Shown: piece after piece, positions 18,053-27,087 of the stretch
Layout: every line of letters starts with the position of its first letter
Numbering within the stretch: the stretch's first letter is position 1
DNA from: Mesorhizobium sp. M4B.F.Ca.ET.203.01.1.1
GTDB taxonomy: Bacteria > Pseudomonadota > Alphaproteobacteria > Rhizobiales > Rhizobiaceae
Assembly: GCF_004791025.1 (NCBI RefSeq)
Contig: NZ_SRUO01000001.1
Span: forward strand, 248,001-312,000
Length of the DNA: 64,000 nucleotides
Reading direction: 5' to 3'
Notes under the pieces: generated by a model
What the model was told of the DNA's origin: nothing
Seen by the model: only the letters and a program-made list of their open reading frames with translations
Database searches by the model: none
Program-made: the position numbers and the translations under genes

Positions 18053-19677
18053 GCGAGCCCCTGCTTTCCGTCCGCGATTTCAGCGTCGCCTTCGCGCAAG
18101 GCGGCAAGCAGTCGCTGGCCGTCGACCACATCTCCTTCGACATCGCCAAGGGCGAGACGGTGGCGCTGGTCGGGGAGTCCGGTTCCGGCAAGTCGGTCTC
18201 GGCGCTGTCGGTGCTGAAGCTCCTGCCCTACCCGACGGCCAGCCACCCGTCCGGACGGATTCTGTTCCAGGGCGCCGACCTGTTGGCCATGGACGAGAAA
18301 GCGCTGAGGCGCGTGCGCGGCAACAAGATCACCATGATCTTCCAGGAGCCGATGACCTCGCTCAATCCGCTGCACACAATCGAGCAGCAGGTCGTCGAGG
18401 TGCTGAAGCTGCACCAGGGGCTCGGCGACAGGCAGGCTCGAGCGCGCACGCTGGAACTGCTCAACGAGGTCGGCATACGCGACCCGGAAAAGAGGCTCGA
18501 CGCCTATCCGCACCAGCTTTCCGGCGGCCAGCGCCAGCGTGTCATGATCGCCATGGCGCTGGCCAACGAGCCGGAGCTTCTGATCGCCGACGAGCCGACG
18601 ACGGCGCTCGACGTCACCGTGCAGGCGCAGATCCTCGAGCTGCTTGCGAAGCTCAAGGCCCGCAAGGGCATGTCGATGCTGTTCATCACCCATGATCTCG
18701 GCATCGTCAGGAAGATCGCCGACCGCGTCTGCGTGATGACCAAGGGCAAGATCGTCGAGAGCGGCCCGACCAAGGACATCTTCGCCAATCCGCAGCATGC
18801 CTATACCAAGCACCTGCTGGCGGCCGAGCCGAAAGGCAAGCCGCCGGCTGCGAATACCGACGCCAGGGCGGTGATGATGGGCAAGGACATCAAGGTCTGG
18901 TTCCCGATCAAGCGCGGCTTCTTCCGCCGCACCGTCGACAATGTGAAGGCGGTGGACGGGATCGACGTCACCGTGCGGGCCGGCCAGACGCTCGGCGTCG
19001 TCGGCGAATCCGGCTCGGGCAAGACGACGCTTGGGCTGGCGCTTGCCAGGATGATCTCGTCGACCGGAACCATCCAGTTCGACGGGCGCGACATCAACCA
19101 GCTCTCCTTCAATGCCATGCGGCCGCTCAGGCGCGAGCTGCAGATCGTTTTCCAGGACCCGTTCGGCTCGCTCAGCCCGCGCATGTCGATCGCCGAGATC
19201 ATCGAGGAAGGACTGAGGATCCACGAGCCGAAGCTCACGCCCGACCAGCGCGACGACAAGGTCGTCGACGTGCTGAAGGAGGTCGGGCTCGATCCCGAGA
19301 CGCGCAACCGCTATCCGCACGAATTCTCCGGCGGCCAGCGCCAGCGCGTGGCCATCGCCCGCGCCATGGTGCTCAACCCGCGCTTCGTCATGCTGGACGA
19401 GCCGACCTCGGCGCTCGACATGAGCGTGCAGGCGCAGGTCGTCGACCTCCTGCGCAGCCTGCAGGCCAAGCACGATCTCGCCTATCTGTTCATCAGCCAC
19501 GACCTGAAAGTCATCCGCGCGCTTGCCAACGACGTCATCGTCATGCGCAATGGCCAGATCGTCGAAGCCGGGCCTTCCGAACAGATTTTTGGCAGCCCGC
19601 AAACCGACTATACTCGGGCACTGATCTCGGCCGCGTTCCGGATCGAGACGGCGCCGACCGGCGTGGTCAGCGAATAG
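18049..19677 (+). CDS. yejF: Oligopeptide ABC transporter ATPase, YejF-like (two ATPase domains fused)
   Basis: Energises the Yej importer. The 542-residue protein holds two complete ABC ATPase domains in tandem. Domain 1 has Walker A GESGSGKS, signature LSGGQRQRV and Walker [13 protein letters not shown]. Domain 2 has Walker A GESGSGKT, signature FSGGQRQRV and Walker [13 protein letters not shown]. Both domains carry the peptide-transporter C-terminal extension (HAYTKHLL and TDYTRALI). Start at 18049 is set by the ATGA overlap with yejE. It completes the yejA-A-B-E-F set. Confidence 0.96.
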   Translation: MSEPLLSVRDFSVAFAQGGKQSLAVDHISFDIAKGETVALVGESGSGKSVSALSVLKLLPYPTASHPSGRILFQGADLLAMDEKALRRVRGNKITMIFQEPMTSLNPLHTIEQQVVEVLKLHQGLGDRQARARTLELLNEVGIRDPEKRLDAYPHQLSGGQRQRVMIAMALANEPELLIADEPTTALDVTVQAQILELLAKLKARKGMSMLFITHDLGIVRKIADRVCVMTKGKIVESGPTKDIFANPQHAYTKHLLAAEPKGKPPAANTDARAVMMGKDIKVWFPIKRGFFRRTVDNVKAVDGIDVTVRAGQTLGVVGESGSGKTTLGLALARMISSTGTIQFDGRDINQLSFNAMRPLRRELQIVFQDPFGSLSPRMSIAEIIEEGLRIHEPKLTPDQRDDKVVDVLKEVGLDPETRNRYPHEFSGGQRQRVAIARAMVLNPRFVMLDEPTSALDMSVQAQVVDLLRSLQAKHDLAYLFISHDLKVIRALANDVIVMRNGQIVEAGPSEQIFGSPQTDYTRALISAAFRIETAPTGVVSE

Positions 19678-19694
19678 GCAGGGCCAAAGCTGAA

Positions 19695-20660
19695 ATGACA
19701 GGGAAGAAAAATCCGCACATGGAAAAAGGCCGCGTCCTGCTTGCCGTCACCGGCTTTCATCCGCAGCGCTGGCGCGAGCTGCTCTCGGCCCAGCGCGAGG
19801 TGGTGCTGGAGCCGGACGGCGCCAGCGATCCCTCGATTACCTATGCGGTGGTGTGGAAGCAGAAGGCCAACCTGCTTTCGTCCCTGCCCAATCTGCGCGC
19901 CATCTTCTCGATCGGCGCCGGCGTCGACCATATCTTCGCCGATCCCGGCCTGCCCGACGTGCCGATCGTCAAGGTGGTCGCCGACAACCTCACCCAATAC
20001 ATGACCGAGTATGTGGTCTGGCGCGTGCTCGACCATCACCGCCAGGGCATGCTCTATCAAGCGCAGCAGAAGAAGAAGACCTGGCACGAACCGCCGCAGC
20101 GGCCGGCCGGCGACATCTCGGTCGGCATCATGGGGCTCGGCAATCTCGGCCGCGCGGCGGCGTCGGTGCTGTTGTCGCTGGGCTTCGCGGTCAATGGCTG
20201 GTCGCGGACGGAGCGGCCGATGAAAGGTGTTTCCACCTATGCGGGCGAGGTCGGGCTGATCCCTTTCCTCAACGCCACCGACATATTGGTGGTGCTGCTG
20301 CCGCTGACGGCCCAGACACAAGGCATCGTCAACTACAGTCTTCTGAAGGAACTGCGCAAGCGCAACGGCCTCGGCGGCTCGGTGCTGATCAATGCCGGAC
20401 GCGGACGCCTGCAGAAGGATGCCGACATCCTGCGCGCGCTGGAGGACGGCACGCTGAAGGAGGCGAGCCTCGACGTGTTCGAGGTCGAGCCGTTGCCGAA
20501 GACCAGCCCGCTATGGGCGCATCCGAAGGTGTTCGTGACGCCGCATGCGGCGGCGACCTCCGATCCTGTGCATCTGGTGCCGATCATGCTGCGGCAGATG
20601 GCGGCTTACGAGCGCGGCGAGAAGCTCGACAATATCGTCGACCGCGAGGCCGGATACTAG
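19695..20660 (+). CDS. Glyoxylate/hydroxypyruvate reductase A-like D-2-hydroxyacid dehydrogenase
   Basis: A 321-residue NAD(P)H-dependent reductase of the GhrA branch, expected to reduce glyoxylate or hydroxypyruvate. The NAD-binding motif is VGIMGLGNLGRAAASVLLSLG; ILVVLLPLTAQTQGIVN, LINAGRGRLQKDADILRALE with the catalytic Arg, and LDVFEVEPLPKTSPLWAHPKVFVTPHAAA with the Glu and His follow. It starts 17 bp after yejF, close enough for cotranscription, though a functional link to peptide import is not evident. An alternative start is ATG at 19719 (MEKGRVLL). Confidence 0.9.
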   Translation: MTGKKNPHMEKGRVLLAVTGFHPQRWRELLSAQREVVLEPDGASDPSITYAVVWKQKANLLSSLPNLRAIFSIGAGVDHIFADPGLPDVPIVKVVADNLTQYMTEYVVWRVLDHHRQGMLYQAQQKKKTWHEPPQRPAGDISVGIMGLGNLGRAAASVLLSLGFAVNGWSRTERPMKGVSTYAGEVGLIPFLNATDILVVLLPLTAQTQGIVNYSLLKELRKRNGLGGSVLINAGRGRLQKDADILRALEDGTLKEASLDVFEVEPLPKTSPLWAHPKVFVTPHAAATSDPVHLVPIMLRQMAAYERGEKLDNIVDREAGY

Positions 20661-20761
20661 AGCGGTTCAGCGTTTCATGAATCGCCGAACCGCTCTATCT
20701 ATTTGTTTCTACGCAATTCCGGACGGAAAACCGTTACACACTTTTCCTGGAATTGCTCTAA
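20661..20761. repeat. Rhizobial RIME-like intergenic mosaic element
   Basis: Two inverted-repeat modules in series. One is AGAGCGGTTC..CCGAACCGCTCT. The other is CAATTCCGGACGGAAAACCG with ACTTTTCCTGGAATTG. The element fills the gap between the dehydrogenase and the small lipoprotein gene, which are convergent. The type resembles the RIME elements described in Rhizobium; that identity is from memory of the pattern. Confidence 0.7.
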
Positions 20762-20765
20762 ATCC

Positions 20766-21140
20766 TCAAGACGGCTTCGAGCCGGGCAGCTCGAACTTGT
20801 TCTTCTTTTTCGGCTGGCCGCAGTCGCGGCGCTCGATCGACCGGTTCATGGCGTCGATCTGGCCGCTTGCCCTGTCGCTGTCGCGCGTCGCCTTGGAGCG
20901 CATGTCGGGCGTGAACGGACCGAAACCCATGGCCGGGTTGGAGAAGGTCGTCTTGGCGGTCGTCGGCAGGTGATTTTGCTCGGCCAGCCCATTGCGCTGG
21001 GCAATCAGCTGATCGCACGGCACGCTGTCATATTGCAGCGAGGACTGAACGTCCTCGTCCTGGCGTTCCGCCATCGAGGTGCCGCCGACGCAGCCGGCCA
21101 TTGCCAGGCACGAGGCCAAGGCCATCATGTTCCAGCGCAT
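20766..21140 (-). CDS. Small uncharacterised lipoprotein
   Basis: A 124-residue predicted lipoprotein starting at 21140 behind a GAGAGGG site. The signal MRWNMMALASCLAMAGC ends in a lipobox Cys. The mature part is polar, with YDSVPCDQLIAQRNGLAEQ, a GFGPFTPDMRSKATRDSDRASGQ segment, and a basic tail CGQPKKKNKFELPGSKPS. Three further Cys residues could include a disulphide. No known domain recognised. Reading open further upstream of the ATG is non-coding character. Convergent with the dehydrogenase gene and downstream of a methyltransferase. Confidence 0.75.
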   Translation of the reverse strand: MRWNMMALASCLAMAGCVGGTSMAERQDEDVQSSLQYDSVPCDQLIAQRNGLAEQNHLPTTAKTTFSNPAMGFGPFTPDMRSKATRDSDRASGQIDAMNRSIERRDCGQPKKKNKFELPGSKPS

Positions 21141-21222
21141 GGTGTCCCTCTCTTTCTGTGTCCGCCCCGTACAACCCCGACACGAGATTCGGGCTTTTTC
21201 GCAGCAGGAACCTGGCGCAGGT

Positions 21223-22155
21223 TCACGACGTCGACGATTTCCCCGCCACCACGGCGAGGCCATCGATCGGCTCGTGGCGGTCGTGGCGGACGATCGTGCT
21301 GTCCAGCGACAAGATCGAAAAGCCGCTGGCGGCCAGAACGCCCCGCACGTAGCCTTGCGAATGCGCATAGCGGCGGGACGGGCGCAGCGCGAAACCGTTG
21401 CCGCCGCCCAGTTCTCCATCAGCCAGCGTCTCGACGGAGAAGGCAAACAATCCATCCTCGGAAAGCATGCCGGCGACGGTGCTCACAATGCCTTCGAGCG
21501 CGCCGACATAGATGAACACGTCGGCCGCCACCACCAGATCGGCCTTCGGGCCGGCAAACGCAAAGTCCTGCAGGTCGGCCTTGACGAGCCGGTCGTAAAT
21601 GCCCTTGGCCCGCGCCTGCTTCAGCATGGCCGCCGAGATGTCGCAGCCCTCCAGCCGGTCGGCGATCGGCCGCAGCCTTTCGCCCATCAGGCCGGTGCCG
21701 CAGCCGAGGTCGACCGCCAGAGAGAAGCGGCCCGGCCGGACCGATCGAATGGCGTGATCGAGGAATTCTGGCATCCGGTAGCCGAGCTTGCCGACGAGCG
21801 ACTCCTCAAAGGTAGCTGCATACTGGTCGAACAGGGTCTCGACGAAGGCGCTGGGCGGGGCTGCCGCAGCCGGCGCCTTGCCGATTAGTTGCAGCTTCAG
21901 CGCGGCGCCCAGCCGGTCCGCAGGCTCCAGCCGCATCGCCATCGCCCAGGCCTGCGCGGCCTGCTCGGGCTGGCCGGCGGCTTCCTGCATCTCGCCGAGG
22001 CGGAACCAGCCGGCCGACCATTGCGGCGCCAGCTCGAGCGCGCCGAGCAGCAGCTCCGCCGCAGCAGTGGGATCGCCGGAGGCGCCGAGCATCTCGGCGA
22101 AGTCGGCGCGGCGGTCGGCGGTCAGGTCGCCGGACGAGGCCTGGAACGGTTTCAT
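21223..22155 (-). CDS. TPR-containing class I SAM-dependent methyltransferase
   Basis: A 310-residue protein with N-terminal tetratricopeptide repeats (residues 15-85: AAAELLLGALELAPQWSAGW, then AAQAWAMAMRLEPAD). A class I methyltransferase domain follows. Motif I is LAVDLGCGTGLMGERL; post-I acidic residue in EGCDISAAMLKQARAKG; motif IV ADLVVAADVFIYVGAL; motif VI near GLFAFSVET. The same arrangement occurs in conserved alphaproteobacterial proteins annotated only as methyltransferases. The substrate is unknown. Confidence 0.87.
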   Translation of the reverse strand: MKPFQASSGDLTADRRADFAEMLGASGDPTAAAELLLGALELAPQWSAGWFRLGEMQEAAGQPEQAAQAWAMAMRLEPADRLGAALKLQLIGKAPAAAAPPSAFVETLFDQYAATFEESLVGKLGYRMPEFLDHAIRSVRPGRFSLAVDLGCGTGLMGERLRPIADRLEGCDISAAMLKQARAKGIYDRLVKADLQDFAFAGPKADLVVAADVFIYVGALEGIVSTVAGMLSEDGLFAFSVETLADGELGGGNGFALRPSRRYAHSQGYVRGVLAASGFSILSLDSTIVRHDRHEPIDGLAVVAGKSSTS

Positions 22156-22261
22156 GGTGCAAGGATCCCACCGGCGATCGGACCGGCGACTGGCTGTAGG
22201 ATGAGTCAGCAGTCTCTGGCAACAGGCTTCCCGCGCCGGATTTAGCCACTATCTTGAAGCC

Positions 22262-23272
22262 ATGCGCGCCAGCGACCTGCTCAAGCCCCGCCCCGAGGGC
22301 CTCTACTGCCCGCCCGGCGATTTCTTCATCGACCCGGTGCGGCCGGTGGCCCGCGCGCTGATCACGCACGGCCATTCCGACCATGCGCGCTCCGGCCACG
22401 GCTCGGTGCTCGCGACCCGGCAGACGCTCGACATCATGGCGTTGCGTTATGGCGAGGATTTTGCCGGGGCCACGCAGGCCGCCGTCCTCGGCGAGACGAT
22501 CGACCTCAACGGCGTGTCGGTCAGCTTTCATCCGGCGGGCCATGTGCTGGGCTCGGCGCAGATCGCAGTCGAGCATCGGGGCATGCGCATCGTCGCTTCC
22601 GGCGACTACAAGCGCCAGAAGGACGCCACCTGCCAGCCGTTCGAGCCGATCCCTTGCGACATCTTCATCACCGAGGCGACGTTCGGCCTGCCGGTGTTCC
22701 GCCATCCGCCGGACACCGAGGAAATCGTCCGGCTGCTGAAATCGGCGGCGCAGTTTCCGGAGCGCTCGCACCTGATCGGCGCCTATGCGCTCGGCAAGGC
22801 ACAGCGCGTCATGCGGCTCTTGCGCGACTGCGGCTACGACAGGCCGATCTATATCCATGGCGCGCTGGCGAAGCTCAGCGAATATTACCAGAGCCAGGGC
22901 ATCGACCTCGGGCAGCTCGACCCAGCAACGGTCGACAGCGGCGGCAAGGACGATTTCGCGGGCGCCATCGTCGTCGGTCCGCCGGCGGCCTTCGCCGACC
23001 GCTGGGCGCGGCGATTTCCCGACCCGATCTCCTGCTTCGCCTCGGGCTGGATGCGCATCCGCCAGCGCGCCAAGCAGGGCGGCGTCGAACTGCCGCTGAT
23101 CATCTCCGACCATGCCGACTGGGACGAGCTGACCGCCACGATCAAGGAGACGGGTGCTGCGGAAATCTGGGTGACCCACGGCCGCGAGGAAGCGCTGGTG
23201 CGCTGGTGCGAGCTGGAAGGCATCGCAGCGCGGCCGCTGCATCTGGTGGGCTATGAGGACGAGGGCGATTGA
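22262..23272 (+). CDS. Ligase-associated DNA exonuclease (metallo-beta-lactamase fold)
   Basis: A 336-residue MBL/beta-CASP-type nuclease of the group encoded beside ATP-dependent DNA ligases in many bacteria. The metal site motif is ALITHGHSDHARSGH. Later ligands are in SFHPAGHVLGSAQI, IVASGDYKRQ and LPLIISDHADWDEL, and IWVTHGREEAL is near the end. The ATP-dependent ligase gene follows in the same direction, separated only by a family A repeat, which supports a DNA end-processing role with the ligase. Confidence 0.92.
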   Translation: MRASDLLKPRPEGLYCPPGDFFIDPVRPVARALITHGHSDHARSGHGSVLATRQTLDIMALRYGEDFAGATQAAVLGETIDLNGVSVSFHPAGHVLGSAQIAVEHRGMRIVASGDYKRQKDATCQPFEPIPCDIFITEATFGLPVFRHPPDTEEIVRLLKSAAQFPERSHLIGAYALGKAQRVMRLLRDCGYDRPIYIHGALAKLSEYYQSQGIDLGQLDPATVDSGGKDDFAGAIVVGPPAAFADRWARRFPDPISCFASGWMRIRQRAKQGGVELPLIISDHADWDELTATIKETGAAEIWVTHGREEALVRWCELEGIAARPLHLVGYEDEGD

Positions 23273-23309
23273 ACGTGACTGAGCCAATCCTCGATGCAGC
23301 GCCCTACGG

Positions 23310-23469
23310 CGCCCCCCTCTGGCCTGCCGGCCATCTCCCCCACTTGGGGGGAGATCAGATGTCACGCCGACCTTCGCCAATCACCGACGTTGCAGGAGAT
23401 GAGCCGGCAGCCGAACTGCTGATCTCCCCCCTTGTGGGGGAGATGTCCGGCAGGACAGAGGGGGGCGCC
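23310..23469. repeat. Intergenic palindromic repeat, family A, copy 2
   Basis: The left arm begins CGCCCCCCTCTGGCCTGCC with an inner CTCCCCCACTTGGGGGGAG hairpin. The right arm ends GTCCGGCAGGACAGAGGGGG. It lies between the exonuclease and ligase genes, which would otherwise form a tight operon. Confidence 0.85.
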
Positions 23470-23501
23470 ACAGAACGAGACGCTGCCCCATTGGCGCCCC
23501 C

Positions 23502-25100
23502 ATGAACCGCTTCGCCGAGCTCCTCGACCGCCTCGTGCTGACGCCGTCGCGCAACGGCAAGCTGACGCTGCTGACCGACTATTTCCGCAGCGTCGAAGAC
23601 CCGGACCGTGGGCTGGCGCTGGCCGCGATCACCGGGGACCTGTCGATCGCGGCGGTGAAGCCGGCGATGCTGCGGGCGCTGGTGGTCGAGCGCATGGACC
23701 CGGTGCTGTTCGGCTATTCCTACGACTATGTCGGCGACCTCGCCGAGACGGTGTCGCTGGTCTGGCCGCAAGCGCCCGGAAATATCCCGAACCACGCGCC
23801 GACGCTGGCCGAGGTGGTCGGCAAGCTGCAGGCGGCGAGCCGCTCCGACGGTCCGAAGGTGCTGGCGAGGCTGCTCGACAGCGCCAGCATCTCGGCGCGC
23901 TTCGCCATCATCAAGCTCGTCACCGGCGGCCTGCGCATCGGCGTTTCGGCGCGGCTTGCCAAACAGGCGCTGGCCGATCTCGGCCAGGTCGACGTCACCG
24001 AAATCGAGGAGCTGTGGCACGGGCTGACGCCGCCCTACACCTCGCTGTTCGCCTGGCTGGAGGGCAAGGCCGGCAAGCCCGAACGGACCGCGCTGGCGCT
24101 GTTCAGTCCGGTGATGCTGGCCAATCCGGTCGGCGACGGCGATCTCGAAAAGCTCGACCCGGCCGACTACGCGGCCGAATGGAAATGGGACGGCATCCGC
24201 GTCCAGGCGGTGTGCGAAGGCGGCATCCGCCGGCTCTATTCGCGCACCGGCGACGACGTCTCCGGCGCCTTTCCCGACCTCGCCGCGGCGATGGATTTCT
24301 CCGCCGCGCTCGACGGCGAATTGCTGGTCGGCGATCCGCGTGAAGCGACAGGTACCTTTTCCGACCTGCAGCAGCGGCTGAACCGCAAGAGCGTGTCGTC
24401 GAAAATACAGCAGCAATACCCGGCCTTCATGCGTTGCTACGATGCGCTGCACATCGGCGGCGAGGATTTGCGCGCCCTACCTTTGCGCGAAAGACGGGAT
24501 CGCCTCGAAGCCTTCATCGGCACGCTCGATCCAAGCCGCTTCGACCTCTCGCCGCTGGTCGAATTCCCCGACTGGCAGGCGCTGGAAGAGCTTCGCCAGG
24601 CGCCGCCGCATCCGATCATCGAAGGGGTGATGCTGAAGCGCTGGGATTCGCCCTATCTCGCCGGCCGGCCGAAGGGTCCGTGGTTCAAATGGAAGCGCGA
24701 TCCGCACACGGTCGACGCGGTGCTGATGTATGCGCAGCGCGGCCATGGCAAGCGCTCGAGTTTCTACTCCGATTACACCTTCGGCGTCTGGTCGGGCCCG
24801 GAAGGCGCGGAAGAGCTGGTGCCGGTCGGCAAGGCCTATTTCGGCTTCACCGACGAGGAGCTGAAGCAGATCGACAAATATGTCCGCGACAACACTGTCG
24901 AGCGCTTCGGCCCGGTGCGCTCGGTTCGCGCCGACCGCGACAACGGCCTTGTGCTGGAGGTGGCGTTCGAGGGGCTCAACCGCTCGACCCGACACAAATC
25001 GGGCGTCGCCATGCGTTTTCCGCGTATTTCACGGCTGCGCTGGGACAAGCCGGCGGCCGAGGCGGACCGCATTGAGACGCTGCAGGCGTTGCTGGATTAG
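23502..25100 (+). CDS. ATP-dependent DNA ligase
   Basis: A 532-residue ligase of the bacterial cluster associated with MBL exonuclease and Lhr-type helicase. An N-terminal DNA-binding region (GDLSIAAVKPAMLRALVVERMDP) precedes the catalytic core. The nucleotidyl-lysine motif I is AEWKWDGIRVQAV; motif III FSAALDGELLVG; motif IV near IEGVMLKRWDSPYLAGRPKG; motif V WFKWKRDPHTVDAVLMYAQ. A C-terminal OB fold includes LVLEVAFEGLNRSTRHKSG. It probably functions in repair with the upstream nuclease. The helicase and phosphoesterase partners seen in other genomes are not adjacent here. Confidence 0.94.
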   Translation: MNRFAELLDRLVLTPSRNGKLTLLTDYFRSVEDPDRGLALAAITGDLSIAAVKPAMLRALVVERMDPVLFGYSYDYVGDLAETVSLVWPQAPGNIPNHAPTLAEVVGKLQAASRSDGPKVLARLLDSASISARFAIIKLVTGGLRIGVSARLAKQALADLGQVDVTEIEELWHGLTPPYTSLFAWLEGKAGKPERTALALFSPVMLANPVGDGDLEKLDPADYAAEWKWDGIRVQAVCEGGIRRLYSRTGDDVSGAFPDLAAAMDFSAALDGELLVGDPREATGTFSDLQQRLNRKSVSSKIQQQYPAFMRCYDALHIGGEDLRALPLRERRDRLEAFIGTLDPSRFDLSPLVEFPDWQALEELRQAPPHPIIEGVMLKRWDSPYLAGRPKGPWFKWKRDPHTVDAVLMYAQRGHGKRSSFYSDYTFGVWSGPEGAEELVPVGKAYFGFTDEELKQIDKYVRDNTVERFGPVRSVRADRDNGLVLEVAFEGLNRSTRHKSGVAMRFPRISRLRWDKPAAEADRIETLQALLD

Positions 25101-25111
25101 GAAATCCGACG

Positions 25112-26299
25112 CTACTGCGCGATCGAGACGCGGACCTCGTAGATATCGACCGACTTGCCCTGCTTGTCGAAGTCGGAGTTGATGGCAATGGTGCCGGCCG
25201 CGCCCGGCTGCTTGTCCGGGAACTGCACGTCGAACAGATATTCGTTGCGCTCGTGACCGACGGCATAGCGCTTGCGGCCGCAATCGCCGAGCTCGCCGAA
25301 ATTGCAGTCGACCGAGATCTGCGTCTCCTTGCCCTCTTCCGAGCGGGCGACGATGTCGAACATGGCATGCTTGCCGACGAGCTTTTCCAGCACGCCCTGG
25401 CCGACGTCGAAGGCGATGGCCGAACCGGAAGCGCCGGAGCGGATGCGCAGGAACGAGCCGGTGTCGTCCTGCATCACCTCGGCCTTGGCGTCGGCGGGCG
25501 CCGCGACATGGGTCGGGTCGGCCGGTGAGAAGACACTGATCCAGTCGCGCTGCTGCGCGGCCTCGCCCTGTTTTTCCGGCGACCCGGCAGGCGGCTCGGC
25601 CGCCTCGTCGTCCTCGACCGTCGGCGGCGCCTGGGGCGGGCCGGTGTCGAGTTCGGCCGCGGTCTTGAAGACGCCGGTCTGCTTGGCGAAATAGAGCCCG
25701 ATGCCGGCGGCGGCCAGCAGCGTCACGCCGAGGAAGATTGCCGTCAGCGGCAGGCGACGTCCCCTGATCCGCCGCTCGTCGCGATCCGGCGCCACCTCCG
25801 CCTCGCCGTCTTCCGCCGCGGCGGATGCCGGCGAATCGAGCGTCGGCGCATCGGGAAGGTCGCCGGGCATGATGTCGGGGACGACTGGCAGCACGCGCGA
25901 GCGTGGCGCATCGGAAGCTGAAGGCTGAACCGGGCCATCGACCACGATCGCCGGCGACGGCTGAGCGGGCGCGGCTTGCGTCGGCGGTTCCACTGTGGGC
26001 GCCGGCGCGGCGGTCTCGGCCGACACGGCGATTTCAGGGGCAACCGCCGCCGCCGTGTCACTGTCGTCCAGCGCGGCGACATCGGGGACCGCCGGCAGGA
26101 ACTCCGATTCGATCTCGGCGATCTTGGCCTGCACCGCCTTGCGGCGCTTGATGGCCATTTCCACGGTCACGTTCGGATTGGCCTGCAGCACGCGGTCGAG
26201 CGCGGCAAAGGCCGAGCGATAGACCCGCTCGCGAAAGACGCGGTCCTCGGCATTGCCCTTCTCGAAGGCGTTGCGGATCGCTTTTTCGATCGCGTCCAA
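25112..26299 (-). CDS. Uncharacterised single-span membrane protein
   Basis: A 395-residue protein with no recognised family. An N-terminal helical region (EKAIRNAFEKGNAEDRVFRERVYRSAFAALDRVL) leads into a Pro/Ala-rich acidic stretch (residues 70-175). A basic patch RIRGRR precedes one membrane helix near 183-205 (AIFLGVTLLAAAGIGLYFA). A periplasmic domain of about 155 residues follows, with two Cys in VDCNFGELGDCGRKRYAVG and a beta-rich end (EYLFDVQFPDKQP). The start is TTG at 26299, supported by a GAGGG site seven bases before it. Convergent with the DNA ligase gene. Confidence 0.75.
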   Translation of the reverse strand: MDAIEKAIRNAFEKGNAEDRVFRERVYRSAFAALDRVLQANPNVTVEMAIKRRKAVQAKIAEIESEFLPAVPDVAALDDSDTAAAVAPEIAVSAETAAPAPTVEPPTQAAPAQPSPAIVVDGPVQPSASDAPRSRVLPVVPDIMPGDLPDAPTLDSPASAAAEDGEAEVAPDRDERRIRGRRLPLTAIFLGVTLLAAAGIGLYFAKQTGVFKTAAELDTGPPQAPPTVEDDEAAEPPAGSPEKQGEAAQQRDWISVFSPADPTHVAAPADAKAEVMQDDTGSFLRIRSGASGSAIAFDVGQGVLEKLVGKHAMFDIVARSEEGKETQISVDCNFGELGDCGRKRYAVGHERNEYLFDVQFPDKQPGAAGTIAINSDFDKQGKSVDIYEVRVSIAQ

Positions 26300-26653
26300 G
26301 CCAAATCCCTCTGCACATTCCTGCCATGATCGTTAGCGGCAGGCGGCCAATCAATCAACGGGCCGGCGGCCGCATTCTGCGCGGCGCAACCGGACAAACC
26401 GGATTTCGGCGGTTTTTTTCAAGGAAATCAATCTATTTCGCCGAGGCGGTCTCGCACCAGCCGCCAAGCGCCGTGCTTCGGACCGGCGTCGCATTGCTCC
26501 TGCGGCTGCTTTGAGGCAAGCCCGGAGCCGGCGCGAATTGCCAGTTCCGGCCCGAATTCGCGGTTGCTTATTTGAATTCGCCGCAAGCCATCTTGAATTC
26601 GCGGCGGGTTGAGTCTATCACGCAGCCCATCTTGGAGGCCTAGCGCTTCCCGG
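26300..26653. other. Intergenic region with a 20-21 bp periodic GAATTCG motif upstream of tRNA-Thr
   Basis: No gene is evident. GAATTCG occurs at 26554, 26574 and 26595, with a related GAATTG at 26535, so the copies are spaced about two helical turns apart. Bases 26635-26653, directly before the tRNA, reappear at 29873-29891 before the broken tRNA copy. Confidence 0.6.
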
Positions 26654-26729
26654 GCCGCTTTAGCTCAGTTGGTAGAGCACATCATTCGTAATGATGGGGT
26701 CGCGTGTTCGAGTCACGCAAGCGGCACCA
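26654..26729 (+). tRNA. tRNA-Thr (anticodon CGT)
   Basis: A complete 76-nt cloverleaf. The acceptor GCCGCTT pairs with AAGCGGC; the D arm has AGCTCAGTTGGTAGAGC; the anticodon stem CATCA/TGATG carries the loop TTCGTAA with anticodon CGT. The T arm GCGTG-TTCGAGT-CACGC is perfect, and CCA is encoded at 26727-26729. A degraded second copy lies at 29892-29956. Confidence 0.97.
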
Positions 26730-27087
26730 GTTCCTCTGCTGAAATGCTTTATTTCCAAGAGGATACACAGGAGCGCGGTGGCATTCCAACCAACCGAAAA
26801 TCCGCCTCGGATGACTTCGTTGGCAGGTCGGGTCGTGTCTCCATTTTGAAATCTGGCCGTTGTCTCGCCAGCTTTCCCAGCCATCCGGTGCAGACGCTGC
26901 TGAGGTTTGAGCGATCTCTGGCGACGATGGCCGATACAAAAGCACCGCCACGGTGGCGTCAGCCGGTTACACAGAGCGGGAAATATCTCCGGCCTTCTGG
27001 GCGTGGTGCGTCAGCGTCCCAGGGATAGGCAAGGTCAAGCTGCGTTCCGCATCGGCGAAGGGCGGAGGACTGGGAGAGATGGGAACC
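26730..27087 (+). other. Region between tRNA-Thr and the adenylate cyclase gene
   Basis: No convincing gene. The cyclase frame is open upstream to a GTG at 26953, but that part shows no family similarity. The region probably belongs to the integrated segment that starts at the tRNA 3' end. Confidence 0.5.

Noticed and set aside
17863-19602. Long minus-strand frame opposite yejE/yejF
   Set aside because: The plus strand has duplicated ABC ATPase motifs; the minus frame is their reverse complement.
21806-23380. Minus-strand frame of 524 codons spanning the exonuclease and methyltransferase genes
   Set aside because: Mostly antisense to the exonuclease and out of frame through the methyltransferase; two well-supported genes explain the region.
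26660-26951. Short minus-strand frames containing a VTRTRD-like segment over the tRNA
   Set aside because: This peptide arises from translating the tRNA antisense and is a familiar annotation artefact.
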